Shown here piece by piece: positions 36,866 through 44,236 of a stretch of 64,000 bases of DNA; position 1 is the first letter of the stretch, and each line of letters starts with the position of its first letter. The notes under the pieces are model-generated. The model made no database searches. It worked only from the letters and a program-made list of their open reading frames with translations, and had not been told where the DNA came from. The translations under genes were made by a program, and so were the position numbers. This stretch comes from Anaeromassilibacillus sp001305115 (GTDB lineage Bacteria > Bacillota > Clostridia > Oscillospirales > Acutalibacteraceae): the NCBI GenBank assembly GCA_042854365.1, contig AP031437.1, positions 2,728,001-2,792,000 of the forward strand, written 5' to 3'.

Positions 36866-38817
36866 ACAAGAAAAAACTGATCGTAAGCCTGATTGCAGCG
36901 CCCTTTGCCATTCTTGCGATTCTATACGCAGGCGGCTTTCTGGCACAGCTTTTGGGTAACTATGCAACCTGGAAACAGGGCGGCGGTATTCCCGGCGACG
37001 GTACTTCACCGCTGGCCGCTTCGCCCGACTTCCTTCTCTGCCTTTCCTCTGTGCTCAGACCGCCTTATGGCGTGTATGGCATTTTGATCTGCATTGGCTT
37101 GTTAGCAGTGCTGCTCATCATGGTCATGCGCATGGGATATGGTGATGCCGGTGAGTATGATGAAGACCGCAATTTCTCCTACTCCGCCAAAGGCACTTAT
37201 GGCACCTCCGGCTGGATGTCCCGCAAAGAAATGTCCGGCGTACTGGATCTGGTGCCCGATCTGCGCAAACACAAGGGTGTTGTACTGGGTATGCTGGATG
37301 GCAAAGCAGTCTGCATACCGGAAGATACCAGAATCAACAGTAATCTGGCAGTCTACGGCGCCAGTGGTTCCATGAAAACCCGTTCGTTTTGTATGAACCG
37401 TATCCTTCAGGCCACTGTCCGAGGTGAAAATGGCGCCGGAGAATCGTTGATCATCTGCGATCCCAAATCGGAATTGTACGAGAAGTCAAGCGAATTTCTC
37501 CGCAGCCGGGGCTATTGTGTCAAGGTATTCAACCTCGTTTCGCCTGAAAACTCAGATTCCTGGTGTTGCCTTGCCGAAGTTGAGGGACAGGAACTAATGG
37601 CCCAGCTTTTTGTAGATGTCATCATCAAGAACACCACGAACAACGGCAAGAGCGACCATTTCTGGGATGCCTGTGAGATGAATCTGCTCAAGGCCTTGGT
37701 ACTGTATGTGGATCAAGGCTATGCGGAAGAAAACCGCAACATTGGCGAAGTCTACCGGCTGCTGACTCTCAATGGGGAATCCCAACTTGACACATTGTTC
37801 GAGGCGCTTCCTTCCACGCACCCTGCCAAAGCACCCTACAGCCTGTTCAAGCAGGCCAGCGACACAGTGCGAAGCGGCGTGATTATCGGTCTGGGCAGCC
37901 GCCTGCAGGTATTCCAGTCTGAGCTGATCAAAAAAATTACCGCTAAGAATGAGATCGATCTGGAGCTTCCGGGTCAGCAGCCCTGTGCCTACTTCCTCGT
38001 TACCAGCGACCAGGACAGCACCTTTGATTTTCTGGCCTCGCTGTTTCTATCTTTCTGCTTCATCAAACTGGTGCGATATGCAGACCACAACTGCGAGGGC
38101 GGCAAACTGCCTGTGCCTGTCCATATCCTTGGGGAAGAACTGACAGCGTGCGGCACGATCCCCGACCTCTCCCGCCGGCTCAGCGTAATACGCTCCCGGA
38201 ATATCTCCATGTCCTGTGTGTTCCAAAATCTCGCAGGATTGCAGAACCGATACCCGCAGAATTTGTGGCAGGAGATCATTGGAAACTGTGACGCGCAGTT
38301 GTTTTTAGGCTGTACAGACCAGCTTACTGCCGAATTTATTTCTGCCAGGACAGGGCTTGCCTCCGTAGCAGTATCCAGTAAGTCCAAACAGCTGGGCACC
38401 TGGCGTATCTCCAACTATACACCGGAGTTTCGTGAGACCTCTGGTGTTGGAAAACGCCCTGTACTTACTCCTGATGAAGTCCTGCGGCTCCCGCTGGATC
38501 AGGCGCTCATCATCATCCGTGGCAAGAAGGTTCTGCAGGTAGACAAAATGGATTACTCCAAACACCCGGAAGCCAAGTACCTGCGTTCCTGCAAAGCATC
38601 TGCCCATGTACCGGAATGGCGCCGCTTGGAAGAAGAAGCCGCCAAAACACCGCAGCCCGCGCCGAAACCGGCTCCTGCAGCAAAGAAGCCGGCAAAGCGC
38701 AAAGCCACCAAACCGGCATCCCCCACGGATAAATCACCCAAAGAGGCTCCGGCCCCCAAATCTGCCGGTACGCCGGAAGGCATTATCACCACAGACAAGG
38801 ATTCCATCCTGTCTTAA
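36862..38817 (+). CDS. virD4: VirD4/TraG-type coupling protein, apparent AUA start
   Basis: A 651-residue type IV coupling ATPase that brings the relaxase-DNA complex to the channel. Two N-terminal helices (LIVSLIAAPFAILAILYAGG and GILICIGLLAVLLIMVM) are followed by the ATPase: Walker A reads GASGSMKTRS at about 166, with Met where Gly is usual; later VHILGEELTACGTIP, QNLAGLQNRYP and FLGCTDQLTAEFIS are typical. The C-terminus is Ala/Pro/Lys-rich. The first helix is only included if translation starts at ATA 36862, placed 8 bases after GGGGAGG and overlapping the previous stop (ATAA). The alternative TTG 36952 would delete that helix. Confidence 0.85.
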   Translation: MNKKKLIVSLIAAPFAILAILYAGGFLAQLLGNYATWKQGGGIPGDGTSPLAASPDFLLCLSSVLRPPYGVYGILICIGLLAVLLIMVMRMGYGDAGEYDEDRNFSYSAKGTYGTSGWMSRKEMSGVLDLVPDLRKHKGVVLGMLDGKAVCIPEDTRINSNLAVYGASGSMKTRSFCMNRILQATVRGENGAGESLIICDPKSELYEKSSEFLRSRGYCVKVFNLVSPENSDSWCCLAEVEGQELMAQLFVDVIIKNTTNNGKSDHFWDACEMNLLKALVLYVDQGYAEENRNIGEVYRLLTLNGESQLDTLFEALPSTHPAKAPYSLFKQASDTVRSGVIIGLGSRLQVFQSELIKKITAKNEIDLELPGQQPCAYFLVTSDQDSTFDFLASLFLSFCFIKLVRYADHNCEGGKLPVPVHILGEELTACGTIPDLSRRLSVIRSRNISMSCVFQNLAGLQNRYPQNLWQEIIGNCDAQLFLGCTDQLTAEFISARTGLASVAVSSKSKQLGTWRISNYTPEFRETSGVGKRPVLTPDEVLRLPLDQALIIIRGKKVLQVDKMDYSKHPEAKYLRSCKASAHVPEWRRLEEEAAKTPQPAPKPAPAAKKPAKRKATKPASPTDKSPKEAPAPKSAGTPEGIITTDKDSILS

Positions 38818-38851
38818 ACAAAACTATCAAATTCATAGGAGGTTTTAATCT

Positions 38852-40348
38852 ATGGCAACCAAGAAAAAAGAACTTCTGGAACAGGAGGCTCCTGTTACCG
38901 AAACCGTTATGTCGGAAGGCGAAACTCTGCCGGCCGATACTGCTCAACCTGAATCCCTTCCTGCTGATACTGGCAATAGTCTGGATTTGAACGAACTGCT
39001 GGGGCAGATGGATCAGCCCCTGGAGGACACCTCTGCCGAAGATATGGCTGAAGATCCCCTTCCTGAACTCACCGAGGAGGAAATGTTCGGAGATACGCCT
39101 GCTGAAACAGACGATCAAAGCGCTGCTCCCACTGATATGCCGGAAGACTTTGATGTGCAGCCGCCTGATGTTTACGAAGATAACGCCGACGCTGTGCAGG
39201 AACCCCCTGCATCTCCCAAGCCCAAGCGTACCAGCCGAAAGAAGAAAGAAGCTGCTGCTCCTGAAGAAACTGTCACAGAGGAAGTCCCTGCCGAAACAAC
39301 AGAGTCGGCGGATACAGCCGACTCTATTCTTGATACGGAGGAACCTGCTGTGGAGCCTGATGTTCCTGTCGTGGAAGAAGCTGCCGCTCCTGCCCCTACT
39401 CCTTCTCCTCCCCAGCGCCAGCCCCGCCCCCAGCGCGGCGAGGCCCCCGTCCTTACCATCCGCAGCCGGGATGATGTCGAGACTGCCGAAGACCGTGATG
39501 ATGTAATCTGGCATGAGATCCATAATGCCTACCGCACCCGCAAGATCATCACCGGCAAGCTGGGCGGCATTGAACAGCTGGACAACCGCAAGACAGTGGC
39601 AGTTGTGGATTACAAGGGGTTCCGTGTCATTATCCCTATCAAGGAAATGATGATCAATCTGGGCCGCAGTCCTTCCGGTCAGGAATACGCCGACCTTATG
39701 CTGCGCCAAAATAAGATCCTTGGCAACATGCTCGGTGCTGACATTGACTTCATCGTGCGTGGTATCGACTCCAAGACCCGCAGCGTAGTTGCCAGCCGCA
39801 AGGAGGCCATGCTGCGCAAACGCCAGATTTTCTATCTGGATACGGATGCTGCCGGTATGTACCGTGTCTATGAGGGCCGCATCGTCCAGGCGCGTGTGAT
39901 TGCAGTGGCTGAAAAGGTTGTGCGCGTGGAAGTTTTCGGCGTTGAAACCTCCATCCTTGCCCGTGACCTTGCCTGGGATTGGATCGGTGATGCCCATGAG
40001 CGTTTTTCCGTAGGCGATGAGGTTCTGGTCCGTATTCTCAGCGTGCGGCGCAACAGTCTGGAGGACTTGGGCATCAAGGCTGATATCAAGAGTATTTCCG
40101 AGAACACCGACAGGGACAACCTGCAGAAGTGCCGTATCCAAGGCAAGTATGCCGGCCGTGTCACAGATGTCCACAAGGGCGTTGTCTATGTGCGCCTCTC
40201 CAATGGCGTCAATGCGGTAGCCCACTCCTGCTATGACTACCGGATGCCCGGCAAAAAGGACGATGTATCTTTTGCCGTCACCCGTCTGGATATGGAGCGG
40301 GGTGTGGCCGTAGGTATTATCACCCGGATCATCCGTCAGAACCTGTAA
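38852..40348 (+). CDS. Protein with three S1-like RNA-binding repeats
   Basis: A 498-residue protein. Residues 1-~195 are acidic and Pro/Ala/Thr-rich and probably disordered. The rest looks like three S1-type OB folds: ~225-305 (IITGKLGGIEQLDNRKTVAV ... FRVIIPIKEM), ~325-400 (YEGRIVQARVIAVAEKVVRV ... VGDEVLVRILSV) and ~425-495 (GKYAGRVTDVHKGVVYVRL ... VGIITRII). This resembles the core of ribosomal protein S1 more than a channel part. It may bind element mRNA or ssDNA. ATG 38852 follows AGGAGGTTTTAATCT. It is the last gene before the terminator that closes this operon. Confidence 0.68.
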   Translation: MATKKKELLEQEAPVTETVMSEGETLPADTAQPESLPADTGNSLDLNELLGQMDQPLEDTSAEDMAEDPLPELTEEEMFGDTPAETDDQSAAPTDMPEDFDVQPPDVYEDNADAVQEPPASPKPKRTSRKKKEAAAPEETVTEEVPAETTESADTADSILDTEEPAVEPDVPVVEEAAAPAPTPSPPQRQPRPQRGEAPVLTIRSRDDVETAEDRDDVIWHEIHNAYRTRKIITGKLGGIEQLDNRKTVAVVDYKGFRVIIPIKEMMINLGRSPSGQEYADLMLRQNKILGNMLGADIDFIVRGIDSKTRSVVASRKEAMLRKRQIFYLDTDAAGMYRVYEGRIVQARVIAVAEKVVRVEVFGVETSILARDLAWDWIGDAHERFSVGDEVLVRILSVRRNSLEDLGIKADIKSISENTDRDNLQKCRIQGKYAGRVTDVHKGVVYVRLSNGVNAVAHSCYDYRMPGKKDDVSFAVTRLDMERGVAVGIITRIIRQNL

Positions 40349-40355
40349 GCAAAGC

Positions 40356-40397
40356 GCCTGGGAAGCAGCGGCGAACTGTTTCCCAGGCTTGCTTTTT
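40356..40397 (+). terminator. Intrinsic terminator closing the virD4 operon
   Basis: A perfect 9-bp stem GCCTGGGAA / TTCCCAGGC with a 15-base loop, followed by TTGCTTTTTA, 8 bases after the stop. Confidence 0.8.
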
Positions 40398-40482
40398 ATC
40401 ATTACCGAAACTCCCACCGCATATCCTCTCCACACGACTGTTCTCTTAAATCCTCTATATAGATTTTTATTTTTCATTTGCG

Positions 40483-40511
40483 TTGATTTTTCACAAAAAT
40501 GCGGATATAAT
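40483..40511 (+). promoter_or_regulatory. Sigma-A promoter of the RloA/RloB-like pair
   Basis: TTGATT, 17 bases, TATAAT, about 25 bases before the ribosome site. It is the only promoter of this classic type within the transfer genes and lies just after a terminator, so this pair is expressed independently. Confidence 0.65.
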
Positions 40512-40542
40512 ATATTATAGCAAGGATTTAGGAGGTTGTTTT

Positions 40543-41739
40543 ATGCTGATTCAATTTAGTGTAGAGAACTTTCTCTCTATCAAAGATAATGTCGTGTTAT
40601 CCCTGCTTGCCAGTAAGGATAACGAACATCCGGAACACCTGATTGTGGACGGAAACAAAAAGCATTTGAAGTCTGCCGTGATTTACGGTGCCAATGCTTC
40701 CGGAAAGTCCAATGTCTTGAATGCATTTTGGTTCATGGTAAATTATGTGCTGACTTCGCATAACCAGCAGCTCCACAAAACCATTGAGCGTTCGCCGTTC
40801 AAGTTTGACCGGGAAACACCCTCTCGCCCCAGCAGCTTTGAGGTCATCTTCACCACAAATGGCATCCGATATGCGTATGGCTTTTCTGTAACAGACAAAG
40901 CTGTTATTGAAGAATATCTGTATTACTATCCCAATGGCAGGCAGGCACTCATTTTTGAGCGAAAAGACACAAAAGATTTTCGCTTTACCGTTGATGTCGA
41001 TGAACAAAATACTCTCAAGGATCGCACTTCGGCCAACAAGCTCTATCTGTCTGTCGCATCAAACTGGAGCTATTCCAAAGTGATTCCGGTTCTGGAATGG
41101 TTTGCTTCCTGCCAGATCATCACGAAAAATTCTGTTGCAGACGCCTACGGCCTTGAAGCAGAACAACTCAAAGATGATGACTACCGGCATGTGATCGCCT
41201 CTATGCTGCGTGTTGCAGATTTTGGCATACAGTCCCTTCAGATGCGTGATACAGAACCCGCTCCTTCTCAGCGTAATGATATCTTTACCAATATCGAGGC
41301 CATTCACACGGTACAGGATACAGAGGGAAATACTTCTTCCTACGCGCTGAACATGGCAGAGGAATCTGATGGCACCAACAGTTATTTCAAACTGATCGGT
41401 GTTGTAAAAAAGGTGCTGGATGAAGGAACGCTTCTTGTCGCTGACGAGATGGACGCTCATCTGCATCCTCTTCTGACAAAGCATCTGGTCTCGCTTTTTA
41501 ACAGCGTGGAGTTCAATCCAAATGGAGCCCAGTTGATTTTCACATCACACAACACCAATCTTCTTGACCTGGATGTACTGAGGAGAGATCAGATTTGGTT
41601 TACCGAAAAAGACGAGCAAACAGCGGCTACCGATCTGTTCTCCCTTTACGATTTTTCCATCCGCAAGGATGCCAAGGTGGAGAAAGGCTATCTGATTGGC
41701 CGTTATGGTGCAATCCCCTTTATCAAGGGAGGGCTGTAA
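40543..41739 (+). CDS. AAA/ABC-type ATPase, RloA/AbiLi-like (defence cargo)
   Basis: A 398-residue ATPase of the OLD/AAA_15-like class. Walker A is YGANASGKSNVLNAF (about 45-59), Walker B with D-loop is LLVADEMDAHLHPLL, and a switch His is in LIFTSHNTNLLDLD. A ~200-residue helical insertion sits between. Such ATPases are paired with RloB (AbiL, and AriA/AriB of PARIS) in anti-phage defence, where the ATPase senses the phage and the partner is the effector. ATG 40543 has TAGGAGGTTGTTTT upstream; residues encoded before it are not family-like. Function by family, untested here. Confidence 0.82.
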   Translation: MLIQFSVENFLSIKDNVVLSLLASKDNEHPEHLIVDGNKKHLKSAVIYGANASGKSNVLNAFWFMVNYVLTSHNQQLHKTIERSPFKFDRETPSRPSSFEVIFTTNGIRYAYGFSVTDKAVIEEYLYYYPNGRQALIFERKDTKDFRFTVDVDEQNTLKDRTSANKLYLSVASNWSYSKVIPVLEWFASCQIITKNSVADAYGLEAEQLKDDDYRHVIASMLRVADFGIQSLQMRDTEPAPSQRNDIFTNIEAIHTVQDTEGNTSSYALNMAEESDGTNSYFKLIGVVKKVLDEGTLLVADEMDAHLHPLLTKHLVSLFNSVEFNPNGAQLIFTSHNTNLLDLDVLRRDQIWFTEKDEQTAATDLFSLYDFSIRKDAKVEKGYLIGRYGAIPFIKGGL

Positions 41740-41740
41740 A

Positions 41741-42388
41741 ATGGCACGTGGAAAAATTGAAAAGCGTGGACAGCGACGCAGAAAAATAAAGCCTGTCATT
41801 CTGATTGTAACGGAGGGTTCTCAAACTGAGCCTAAGTATTTTGAACACTACCGCAACCGTCAGACAAACATTGATATTCGTGTGGTCGGCAGCCGCACCA
41901 GCGGAGGTGAAACAGATTATCTCAGCCTGATCCGGAAAGCCGTGGAATATCAGAACAAAAATCAGATTTCCGTATCAGAGGGAGACTCTGTATGGGTAGT
42001 TGCAGATGGAGATGTGAACTACAACAACCCTGACCCCATCACTGCAAAGGACAGTCTGCTCTCCAAGGCAAGGAAAATGGCAGATGCGAAGGGGATTCAG
42101 ATTGCACTCTCCAATCCCTGCTTTGAATTTTGGTATCTGTTGCATTTCCAGTACACCACCAAATTTTTCAAAGACTACCCCGCAGTGAAAAACGCATTGA
42201 CCACTTATCTCCCTGATTATGAGAAAGCTGGCGATGTATATAACCAGTTAGCAGAGCATACAGCCATTGCGATTCAGAACGCCAAACGTGTAGAGCAATA
42301 CCATCTTCAAAATGACAGCAGCAAACCGTTTGGAATTGCTGTCAATCCATTTACCGACATCTATCAGCTGGTGGAATCACTGCTGTAA
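41741..42388 (+). CDS. rloB: RloB-like TOPRIM-fold effector (defence cargo)
   Basis: A 215-residue protein of the RloB family. Motifs: ILIVTEGSQTEPKYFEHY (acidic Glu of the TOPRIM-like fold, about 21-38), SVWVVADGDVN (DxD, about 85-95) and SNPCFEFWYLLHFQ (typical RloB signature, about 123-136). The fold suggests a nuclease, acting when released by the ATPase partner as in related defence pairs; this is inferred. It starts one base after the ATPase stop, with GGGAGGGCTGTAA upstream, so the two are coupled. The pair divides T4SS genes from Tad genes. Confidence 0.85.
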   Translation: MARGKIEKRGQRRRKIKPVILIVTEGSQTEPKYFEHYRNRQTNIDIRVVGSRTSGGETDYLSLIRKAVEYQNKNQISVSEGDSVWVVADGDVNYNNPDPITAKDSLLSKARKMADAKGIQIALSNPCFEFWYLLHFQYTTKFFKDYPAVKNALTTYLPDYEKAGDVYNQLAEHTAIAIQNAKRVEQYHLQNDSSKPFGIAVNPFTDIYQLVESLL

Positions 42389-42406
42389 TGTTGCAAAGAA
42401 ACATGG

Positions 42407-42474
42407 TTGGCACAAAATTGTCTCTACATTGGCACAGTCCTGCCCTTTCGCCGTAAATCCATATCTGTTATACT
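42407..42474 (+). promoter_or_regulatory. Tad operon promoter module (copy B)
   Basis: TTGGCAC at 42407 and again at 42429 (22-base spacing), TCCTGCCCTTTC, GTAAAT, then an extended -10 TGTTATACT ending at 42474. The offsets from the second repeat to the -10 equal those at 27367-27412 (40 bases), with no gaps in the alignment. Confidence 0.62.
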
Positions 42475-42499
42475 TGGTACAGTCAAAACTTTGCATAGC

Positions 42500-42528
42500 A
42501 GCCGCTCCGGTTTGGAGCGGCTGTTTTC
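42500..42528 (+). terminator. Terminator in the Tad operon leader
   Basis: A perfect 9-bp stem AGCCGCTCC / GGAGCGGCT with a 5-base loop, then GTTTT. It lies between the promoter module and the first Tad gene's ribosome site (42540). Confidence 0.75.
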
Positions 42529-42553
42529 AATTTCAGTAAAGGTGGTGGTTTCT

Positions 42554-43003
42554 ATTCTCTTTCAAAAAGCCCGGAAGGTGCTGAACAACGAGCGGGGCGA
42601 GGCCAACTATTTCAGTACGGTGGTCTTCATCTTCATCGCTGTCCTGCTGCTGGCCTTCATTATTGACCTGTTCAGCATCATTTCCACCAAGCAGGAACTT
42701 GACCATGCCGCCGATCAGATGGTCAAACAGATCCAGCTTTCCGGCGGCGTCAACGGCGAGACCGATGAGCTGTTTGAATTTTTGAGTTCTCAGATCGAAG
42801 GAGCCGAAAATATTTCCTACTCCATTGACGCTACCTACACATCACCCAGGCCATCCGGTATGACAAATGCCATCCAGTTGGGCACCCCCTTCTTCATTAC
42901 TATCGAGGGAGATGCTAAACTGGGCGGGTTCTGGAATTTTGACCTGGTAAACATTACAGTGGTTGCCCGCGGCAGCGGCGTCAGTGAGCACTACTGGAAG
43001 TGA
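42554..43003 (+). CDS. TadE-like pseudopilin 1, probable AUU start
   Basis: About 149 residues. A short basic N-terminus ending NNERGE is followed by one strong helix (YFSTVVFIFIAVLLLAFIID) and a secreted beta-rich domain, the layout of TadE/TadF minor pilins. The segment RG-E before the helix is shared with the next gene and the small pilin at 54181. No ATG, GTG or TTG stands at a proper distance from the ribosome site AAAGGTGG (42539-42546); ATT 42554 does. GTG 42542 or 42545 are alternatives without a site. Confidence 0.65.
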   Translation: MLFQKARKVLNNERGEANYFSTVVFIFIAVLLLAFIIDLFSIISTKQELDHAADQMVKQIQLSGGVNGETDELFEFLSSQIEGAENISYSIDATYTSPRPSGMTNAIQLGTPFFITIEGDAKLGGFWNFDLVNITVVARGSGVSEHYWK

Positions 43004-43011
43004 GGTGACCT

Positions 43012-43512
43012 ATGAAACGCATATTCCTGCGACTGAAACAGCCGCTGCGAAACGAACGGGGCGAGATCACCTTTTTCGCCTGCTTTTTTGTGGTAGGCAT
43101 CGTGATGCTGATTTCCTTCCTGCTCCTGTACGCTTCCATACGGATCACCTGTATCAACATCCGCAACGGCGCTAAAATGGAGTTAAATAACCTTAGCGGC
43201 ACGATTTATGCAGATACCTACCGTTCCCAGCGTGAAACCAACTTTGAAGAGTACCTAAATACCCTTTACTCCAGCAGTGACTATACCGACATGCTGGAGG
43301 CTACGGTAGCAGGCGGGCTGGACTCCAAGATTCCGCTTTCAACGGAGGATTACAAGGTTTCCGACATCAGCCTGGAGTTCAATGTAGAGAATGGACGGGT
43401 TGAGTACATCTTCTACTGTGATGTGGAATTCTATGTGCGGATGTTCGGTCACAGTTATCCGGCTATCACCCAACGGGTGGAGCTGACAGGCTACCACAAC
43501 ACAAAATTCTAA
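43012..43512 (+). CDS. TadE/TadF-like pseudopilin 2
   Basis: A 166-residue protein with the same plan: basic start, NERGE at residues 14-18, one helix (FFACFFVVGIVMLISFLLLY), then a secreted domain of mixed helix and strand. It is probably processed after the Gly by the TadV peptidase encoded downstream. ATG 43012 follows GAGGTGACCT, 8 bases after the previous stop. No second membrane helix is present. Confidence 0.68.
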   Translation: MKRIFLRLKQPLRNERGEITFFACFFVVGIVMLISFLLLYASIRITCINIRNGAKMELNNLSGTIYADTYRSQRETNFEEYLNTLYSSSDYTDMLEATVAGGLDSKIPLSTEDYKVSDISLEFNVENGRVEYIFYCDVEFYVRMFGHSYPAITQRVELTGYHNTKF

Positions 43513-43586
43513 CAATACTGTTGAAAGCCCGGCACGTTATACCGTATAGGCTTTATATAACAGCAAAAAAGGAGTGTATGTAAAAT

Positions 43587-44156
43587 ATGAAAAAGTTTTT
43601 CCAATCCAAAGGCTTTATTGTTTCCTCGCTGGCTCTTCTCTGCATCACTATTCTGGGCGTCTGCTGGTTCGTAAGCCGCGACCGTACCGGAGATTTTAGA
43701 CCAGATGAATCCCCACCCAGCAGCGTCACCGGCGATTGGTCAGATGGCGGCACGCAGACAGATGGTGATAATGGAGCAGATGCTTATGCCCCCGGCCAGT
43801 CCACAGACGCCGAAGAGGAATATCCTAAAGTAACCTCCCAAACGGAGGATGAGGTTGTGATCGACTTTACCGATACCGAAAAGCCTGAAGACACGCCTCC
43901 TCCGGTACCTGAAGGTAAAACCGAAATCAAAGATCCTGGTCAGGGGCATGCTGTCAATCCCGACCCGTCAGTTCCGGAAGTCACTGCCCCGCCTGCCGAG
44001 CAAACGCCGCCCAGCAATGAACCGGCTCCAGGCTCCAGCAACGGAAATGGAGCTGTATACGATCCGGTGTTTGGCTGGGTTGTTCCCGGAGATGTACAGC
44101 AGTCCACCGGTGACAGCGATGGCGATCTGAATAAACAGGTCGGCAATATGGGCTGA
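43587..44156 (+). CDS. Secreted single-helix Pro/Asp-rich protein
   Basis: A 189-residue protein: one N-terminal helix (GFIVSSLALLCITILGVCWF), then a low-complexity extracellular stretch rich in Pro, Asp, Glu and Thr, ending with a short conserved piece (GAVYDPVFGWVVPGDVQ). I do not recognise a function. Its place among the Tad genes suggests a pilus-linked or wall-spanning spacer protein. ATG 43587 follows AAAGGAGTGTATGTAAAAT. Confidence 0.55.
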   Translation: MKKFFQSKGFIVSSLALLCITILGVCWFVSRDRTGDFRPDESPPSSVTGDWSDGGTQTDGDNGADAYAPGQSTDAEEEYPKVTSQTEDEVVIDFTDTEKPEDTPPPVPEGKTEIKDPGQGHAVNPDPSVPEVTAPPAEQTPPSNEPAPGSSNGNGAVYDPVFGWVVPGDVQQSTGDSDGDLNKQVGNMG

Positions 44157-44182
44157 TTTACTACAACTGAATATGGCACTAC

Positions 44183-44219
44183 TTGGCCGTCACAGGATTG
44201 TGGCGGCCTTCTTATTTTC
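44183..44219 (+). terminator. Intrinsic terminator before the large secreted protein gene
   Basis: GGCCGTCAC / GTGGCGGCC (9 bp with one G-T pair), then TTCTTATTTT, ending about 5 bases before the next ribosome site. Confidence 0.65.
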
Positions 44220-44236
44220 AAAAGGAATGGAGCGTG

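Noticed and set aside
38786..40477. 563-codon frame on the minus strand, antisense to the S1-repeat gene
   Set aside because: No ribosome site, and it mirrors the codon bias of the plus-strand gene, which has clear S1-like repeats and an AGGAGG start.
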